The notes beneath the pieces were generated by a model. It was not told the origin of the DNA, did not search any database, and was given only the letters and a program-made list of their open reading frames with translations. Of a stretch of DNA of 64,000 nucleotides, positions 60,917 through 64,000 are shown piece after piece. This stretch comes from Methanospirillum stamsii (GTDB lineage Archaea; Halobacteriota; Methanomicrobia; Methanomicrobiales; Methanospirillaceae), in the NCBI RefSeq assembly GCF_003173335.1, contig NZ_QGMZ01000019.1, positions 27,538-91,537 of the forward strand. The letters run 5' to 3'. The position numbers and the translations under genes are program-made. Every line of letters begins with the position of its first letter. Position 1 is the first letter of the stretch.

Positions 60917-62152
60917 TTAAAGCTCACCGCTTGCTTTCATCTCAAGAATTAATTTTTTCAGCCGGATTTCATCAGCATTAGAGAACTCTGATTCAACAAA
61001 GTTTTGGACTTCATTAATTGCCAGGGCTGATGATTGATTAAGCGGCTGGCCGCACTTATGGCAGAAATTAGACAGAGGGCTGCACAAGGTTTTACAATAA
61101 TTACATTGCCGGGCTTCGAGGGAATTTGTTTCTTCTGTTTTATCAATAGGGGTTATTCCCAGCCGTTCATAATATTCGTTTTCCACATCTGAATTGGTAA
61201 TATGTGCATAATTTGCCAACATATTTGAAGAGAGCGATCCCCACGCTACCAGCCGGATTGAACTCTCTGAATATCCAGCCTGTAACAGATGAGAGATGCG
61301 AGTGTGCCTCAGAGTATGTGGTGAGAAATGCTTCTCAATCTCTGCTTTTTTTGCTAAATCCGCTAACATATATCCATATGTCCGGTATACTAGCGGTTCT
61401 TTACTATTCAGATTAACAAAAACATGATCTTCAGGGTCCGGTTTCCCTCCTGGATAACTATCATGCCAGGCCTTAAGATATTCCACGGCCATAAAAACGG
61501 GGATGAATCGCGCACAACCAGTCTTTTCATTTGTATTGAGAATTGCATTGATGCCAGTAAACTTGATTTGATTCCATTTCATGACCCCTAATTCACCTAT
61601 CCGACACGCTGATTCATACAAAAGAGCCACGAAACACCTATCGCGGGGGTTGTCTGCACACTCAATGAGCCGGGTAACTTCATCTGCTGTAAGCATCATT
61701 TCAGCGGTCTTCAGACTTCTATACCCAGGTGATTTTATTTTACTAAGTTTGGCCAGGTTGAGATTGGGATTTGCATAATGGTTTTCTGCCATCCAGCCCA
61801 GGAATCTTTTGAGAATTTTTATATGGTCCGTAACGGTCACAGATTTATATTTAGGTGAGCCATCTGGTTTTTTTGCAGATTTTATATTTTCAATCCCACA
61901 AAACACGTCATTGGTATCCAGAGTTTTAAATTCCGATATAAAATCTCTCCAACCAATTAATAAATATTGGAGTTTATAGGCGCGACCTGATGATATTTGA
62001 GAAGTCGCCTTAGTTTCTGCAATAAATCCCGAAATATATTTTGCATCGTCTCCAGTTATCTTCCCAGAAGCTAAGCACTTATCCATTTGCTTTTTCGCTC
62101 GGGCTTGGTAGTCTTCATTTGTTGAATGAAAATTAGTATCTCCGGTTATCAT
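60917..62152 (-). CDS. Tyrosine integrase with C-terminal zinc ribbon
   Basis: A 411-residue site-specific recombinase at the right end of the element. The N-terminal SAM-like domain (LQYLLIGWRDFISEFKTLDT) is followed by catalytic residues in ESACRIGELGVMKWNQI (Arg), HTLRHTRISHLLQAGY (His-x-x-Arg) and MLANYAHIT (Tyr nucleophile). The third position of the usual LGH motif reads VAWGS here. After the catalytic domain a zinc ribbon, CNYCKTLCSPLSNFCHKCGQ, is added. It begins 58 bases from the attachment site and is probably leaderless. Confidence 0.93.
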   Translation of the reverse strand: MITGDTNFHSTNEDYQARAKKQMDKCLASGKITGDDAKYISGFIAETKATSQISSGRAYKLQYLLIGWRDFISEFKTLDTNDVFCGIENIKSAKKPDGSPKYKSVTVTDHIKILKRFLGWMAENHYANPNLNLAKLSKIKSPGYRSLKTAEMMLTADEVTRLIECADNPRDRCFVALLYESACRIGELGVMKWNQIKFTGINAILNTNEKTGCARFIPVFMAVEYLKAWHDSYPGGKPDPEDHVFVNLNSKEPLVYRTYGYMLADLAKKAEIEKHFSPHTLRHTRISHLLQAGYSESSIRLVAWGSLSSNMLANYAHITNSDVENEYYERLGITPIDKTEETNSLEARQCNYCKTLCSPLSNFCHKCGQPLNQSSALAINEVQNFVESEFSNADEIRLKKLILEMKASGEL

Positions 62153-62170
62153 ATACTATGATTAGACGTG

Positions 62171-62180
62171 AGTATATAAA
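62171..62180 (-). promoter_or_regulatory. Candidate TATA box of the integrase gene
   Basis: AGTATATAAA on the plus strand reads TTTATATACT toward the integrase. It lies about 20-28 bases upstream of ATG 62152, a spacing that predicts a leaderless transcript, as is common for archaeal regulators and integrases. Confidence 0.5.
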
Positions 62181-62209
62181 TAAATTAGGGCTCTGGAAAT
62201 TTCTTTCCG

Positions 62210-62225
62210 AATCTAGCCTGAGGCT
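62210..62225 (+). repeat. attR: right attachment site
   Basis: AATCTAGCCTGAGGCT repeats the end of tRNA-Thr with one difference. The last ten bases are identical to 44264-44273. It lies 58 bases beyond the integrase start and marks the right border of the element. Confidence 0.8.
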
Positions 62226-62565
62226 CTTTACTTCTTTTCTAAAGCCCTAATAAGAACAGGGTAGATATTCAACTTCTTTTTTTGTTACCATTTTCATCAC
62301 GAAAACTTCAGGCAAGGTTTTATTTTTTCGGGCCAGAAGATCAGATAGGCTTTCATATCATCACGCTATTGACTTGAAAGAGTTAAGCCTTATAAAGAGT
62401 CAAGTGAAAAAAGATCCGGACATCTATGGGCGTCTGTGTGAAGGTTTTTTCAATGAATTTGTAAAAATGCTTCATATTGTGATCGATACATCTTTTTCAA
62501 ATTCCCTGGTGAATTTTAGTGAACCTTCCCTTGCCCATACCAACCAACTTTCCGATCTTTGTTGA
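62226..62565 (+). repeat. Right copy of the duplicated tRNA-downstream region
   Basis: This resembles 44274-44504 in the same order. A hairpin of GCCCT/AGGGT (62244-62262) has compensating changes relative to GCCCC/GGGGC, T7 follows 15 bases later as in the other copy, and then GGCTTTCATATCATCACGCT. An open frame runs through it (SDRLSYHHAIDLKELSLIKS, GRLCEGFFNEFVKMLHIVID) to a stop at 62565 without a clear start. It may be a gene relic of the host flank. Confidence 0.6.
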
Positions 62566-62799
62566 TGTCATACCCATTCTCTAATATTTTGCATGGTGCT
62601 CTACCAACTATTATCGGATCTCATCCGTCACCATCACCCTTGAAGAATTGCAGGGATAGGTTGTTACCCATCACAGAGTAATCAAATTTTATGGAATATG
62701 CAATATATCATTAAATCGAGATGTATCGCGATTAAAAAAACCCTCCTATCAACGACTAAATAAATAATAACTAGAGAAAAATCCAATCTATGAAGTAAT
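62566..62799. other. Intergenic region
   Basis: About 230 bases with no recognisable gene or repeat. An AT-rich stretch with TATA-like sequence near 62760 may be the promoter of the MNT gene that follows. Confidence 0.4.
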
Positions 62800-63060
62800 A
62801 TGACTCAGGCATTGACGGTTCTTGAAACACTTCATACAATAAAACCGCAATTAACCAATCAATGTCATATCAAACGGTTTGGCCTATTTGGATCAGTTAT
62901 CCGGGGAGATCAATCACCGGACAGCGATATTGATATCCTGGTCGAATTTGAAACTCCACCAAGCATTTTTGGATTTTTGGAACTGGAAGAAAAATTGGAA
63001 GAAGCATTACAATCACCTGTAGACCTCGTAGATATTGAAGGTATTAAACCACTTTCATAA
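62800..63060 (+). CDS. Truncated MNT-type nucleotidyltransferase
   Basis: An 86-residue minimal nucleotidyltransferase with an intact active-site motif, GSVIRGDQSPDSDIDILVEF, and the following helix LELEEKLEEALQSPVDLVD. The C-terminus stops at GIKPLS, about 10-15 residues earlier than is usual for this family. No HEPN partner gene follows. It is the third MNT-type locus in the window and, like the other two, is incomplete or lacks a working partner. Confidence 0.75.
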   Translation: MTQALTVLETLHTIKPQLTNQCHIKRFGLFGSVIRGDQSPDSDIDILVEFETPPSIFGFLELEEKLEEALQSPVDLVDIEGIKPLS

Positions 63061-63462
63061 AGCGATGAGCCTCATTCATTTTGAATAAAAATTTATCATA
63101 AAAAAATTGTCATCTCCAGTCTATTTTTTCCCCTCTTCTCCGGAATAAAGATTCAGATTGTAGCACCAAGGTTTAGTTTCCCAGGTGTTGTGCATGTTAC
63201 CAAAGAGGAATACTTGATGAACATTAGATTGTCATTTCCGGAATACCTACCATCACACATGACTGAATGTTCCCTTGGAGCACAAGGAGAACATATTCCG
63301 GGAGTGAATATGAGACTAAAAATATTTCGATAACACCCTGTTATCAGAGGTATTGAATCATCGGGAAACGATTGCCGAACTTTCTAGAGATTCTTTTTGT
63401 TTGAATGACGAAATTTACATGATTAGAGACAAAATTAAACCCAATATTATCGGAAGTATGTA
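63061..63462. other. Intergenic region with coding debris
   Basis: About 400 bases without an intact gene. A short frame from about 63350 reads LNHRETIAELSRDSFCLNDE, then IYMIRDKIKPNIIGSM, and its TAA overlaps the next ATG. It could be a tiny gene or the end of a lost one. Confidence 0.35.
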
Positions 63463-63579
63463 ATGGGATCCGTTACCGTAAAAGCGACGTATGATGGATC
63501 ATCCTTTAAAATCCTGGAACCACTGGATCTAAAACCAAATACTGATTATATGCTAACCGTTGAGGTTAAAAAATTCTGA
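63463..63579 (+). CDS. DUF104/AF2212-like small antitoxin, short form
   Basis: A 38-residue protein, MGSVTVKATYDGSSFKIL continuing EPLDLKPNTDYMLTVEVKKF. The pattern VKAxYDGxxFxxxEPLDLKPNTxYxLTVE matches AF2212-like antitoxins that accompany PIN-domain toxins in archaea. Those are usually 55-75 residues, so the C-terminal toxin-binding helix appears to be missing. No PIN gene follows. Probably a truncated orphan. Confidence 0.6.
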   Translation: MGSVTVKATYDGSSFKILEPLDLKPNTDYMLTVEVKKF

Positions 63580-63590
63580 AACCGCAGAAA

Positions 63591-63989
63591 ATGCATGAGA
63601 CGTTTTACGGAGAAATATTGAGACGATCCACGGACAACATGACCGGTCAGTGGAACATGACCATTACATCCGTGGAACACCGAAACGAGAAAGTCATGAA
63701 TAAGATACATGTATATGAACTGGAGATTGCTATCGATTCTGCAGGGGCTGCAGTTCTGAATGGAGTCGGACTTATCATTATGTAGCGAAGATATCTGTCT
63801 CTCGCTGATTCCTCATTGGCATTTGCTCATGATGGGATCGGCCATCTGGTAGCATATCCGGATGGAACCGGGGAAGTAAAAGATCCCATGGGACTTATCG
63901 GTACCACTATGGTTTATCTGAATGATCTGACAAAAAACTCCCCGTTCGCACATATTTCGACACTATTTAAACTTATATTGAGTACATAG
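63591..63989 (+). pseudogene. Broken gene with in-frame TAG at the window end
   Basis: From ATG 63591 the frame reads MHETFYGEILRRSTDNMTGQ and ITSVEHRNEKVMNKIHVYEL, stops at TAG 63783-63785, then continues open for 67 codons in the same frame with GIGHLVAYPDGTGEVKDPMG and LIGTTMVYLNDLTKNSPFAH to TAG 63989. The second part looks like an extracellular sensory domain, but the family is uncertain. Continuous protein-like sequence on both sides suggests one decayed gene. Confidence 0.5.
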
Positions 63990-64000
63990 TTATATATCTA

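Overview
The window looks like chromosome of a methanogenic archaeon of the order Methanomicrobiales, most like Methanospirillum or a close relative. This placement is inferred from gene content and not from a database search. The content includes a complete archaeal A-type ATP synthase operon, archaeal-type phosphoglycerate kinase, an Sm-like protein beside a cysteine-rich MarR-like regulator, many PAS/histidine-kinase signalling proteins, rubredoxin, an archaeal alpha-glucan phosphorylase, archaeal tRNAs without encoded CCA, and mixed use of leaderless starts and GGAGG-type ribosome sites.

Region 1 (0-17.5 kb) is core chromosome. A FlaH/KaiC-like ATPase is divergent from a secretion ATPase and a double-domain FlaJ-like membrane protein. 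A long coiled-coil protein and a soluble chemotaxis receptor follow on the minus strand. Then comes the nine-gene A-type ATP synthase operon (H-I-K-E-C-F-A-B-D).

Region 2 (17.5-21.3 kb) is a decay zone. It holds an MNT/HEPN toxin-antitoxin pair whose HEPN gene has an in-frame stop, a second MNT/HEPN pair reduced to wreckage, and an AAA-ATPase/PD-(D/E)XK protein.

Region 3 (21.3-44.3 kb) is mostly housekeeping and signalling. It has pgk, a VOC-fold protein, a stand-alone Cas1 lacking its usual catalytic histidine, glmM, three tRNA genes (Asp, Gln, Thr), a CHASE4-like/HAMP/PAS kinase split by a poly-A frameshift, a REC-PAS protein, an Xer-like recombinase, glgP, fbp, a REC-PAS-kinase, a short rubredoxin gene, a PAS-diadenylate cyclase fusion (c-di-AMP synthesis), acylphosphatase, envelope proteins, a site-2 protease and rnhB.

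Region 4 (44.26-62.23 kb) is an integrated mobile element of about 18 kb in the 3' end of tRNA-Thr(GGT), bounded by a 10-bp repeat (GCCTGAGGCT). Its integrase lies at the right end. It has a wHTH regulator transcribed divergently from a long minus-strand operon chained by ATGA overlaps. That operon encodes a small DNA-binding protein, RPA-like ssDNA-binding proteins, an SF1 helicase, a rearranged TOPRIM primase, a DUF2637-wHTH membrane fusion, and small and large terminase subunits. There are two tandem RelE-type toxin-antitoxin pairs and a second regulator cluster. I see no portal, capsid, protease or tail gene, so it is either a terminase-carrying satellite-like element or a provirus whose structural module was lost, perhaps at a transposon-scarred gap at 48.2-48.9 kb. 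A repeat-dense 350-bp tract between the replication genes is the best origin candidate.

Region 5 (62.23-64 kb) lies outside the element. It holds a diverged second copy of the sequence just downstream of the tRNA, another truncated MNT gene, a small DUF104-like antitoxin fragment and a broken gene running to the window end.
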